This document shows positions 63,868 through 64,000 of a stretch of DNA of 64,000 nt, piece by piece. The notes under the pieces were generated by a model. It saw nothing but the letters and a program-made list of their open reading frames with translations, searched no databases and was not told the DNA's origin. The translations under genes and the position numbers were made by a program. This DNA is from Tribonema minus (taxonomy: Eukaryota; Sar; Xanthophyceae; Tribonematales; Tribonemataceae). The stretch is from assembly GCA_017506865.1 (NCBI GenBank), contig JAFCMP010000007.1, positions 62,001 to 126,000 on the forward strand, in the 5' to 3' direction. Each line of letters opens with the position of its first letter. Position 1 is the stretch's first letter.

Positions 63868-64000
63868 CTGTGCGGCGGGGGGGGAGTGACAGGTGCGTGT
63901 TGTGAGTAGGAAAGCAACATGCGCCATTGCCAGAGTGCATGTCCACGCCTTTGACCTCTGGCAAAAAGGCGGTGGAATCACAAGAGTGGGCAAGGCGGCG
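63868..64000 (-). other. Intron of the helicase gene running off the window
   Basis: Contains the C-run pyrimidine tract of the acceptor. No second exon is visible before the edge. Confidence 0.4.

Overview
The window is nuclear DNA of a microbial eukaryote. Genes are spread about one per 4-6 kb, almost all are split by GT-AG introns (one probable GC-AG), UTRs and spacers are long, and TTAGGG/CCCTAA telomere-type repeats lie inside introns. An ankyrin-like family with 'GCPWD' loops (60.6-61.7 kb), common in heterokont algae, and an algal/heterokont-type SLC25 carrier suggest a stramenopile alga, perhaps xanthophyte-like. No gene here is strictly diagnostic, so the lineage is an inference.

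Layout: 1.25-7.44 kb (-) seven-exon mitochondrial-carrier-family gene; 8.4-10.8 kb (-) non-LTR retrotransposon remnant; 11.4-16.3 kb (-) long low-complexity protein ending in an IFT25-like domain; 19.3-20.8 kb (-) coiled-coil pieces; 21.3-22.4 and 24.15-24.9 kb (+) two vWA-domain paralogues, one with and one without an intron, with a second retroelement scrap between them; 25.7-28.1 kb (-) phosphatidylinositol synthase; 29.0-33.2 kb (-) TEY MAP kinase; 33.8-39.5 kb (+) sterol C14-reductase with a lamin-B-receptor-like basic tail; 40.6-41.7 kb (+) small coiled-coil membrane protein; 43.3-47.0 kb (-) RING finger protein with about 20 tandem repeats; 47.9-49.2 kb (-) small membrane protein; 50.0-53.5 kb (+) HIRIP3-like histone chaperone; 54.0-59.9 kb (-) GCNA/SprT-type protease; 60.6-61.7 kb (-) broken ankyrin gene; 63.5-64 kb (-) last exon of a probable RAD54-like helicase. 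These are independent transcription units. Several relate to chromatin, genome maintenance or the nuclear envelope (HIRIP3-like, GCNA-like, RAD54-like, LBR-like), but no operon-like logic is claimed.

The most striking feature is not a gene. In at least seven genes the edges of particular exons, meaning the splice site plus the adjoining 15-100 bases of exon, are repeated inside the neighbouring intron. Acceptor-edge copies lie upstream of the exon and donor-edge copies lie downstream. Some are single copies and some are decaying tandem arrays of four to six. One SprT exon has arrays on both sides. These arrays of decoy splice sites look like a genome-wide process that lengthens introns. Exon coordinates were worked out by reading splice sites and checking phase by hand; all complete multi-exon models listed here stay in frame.
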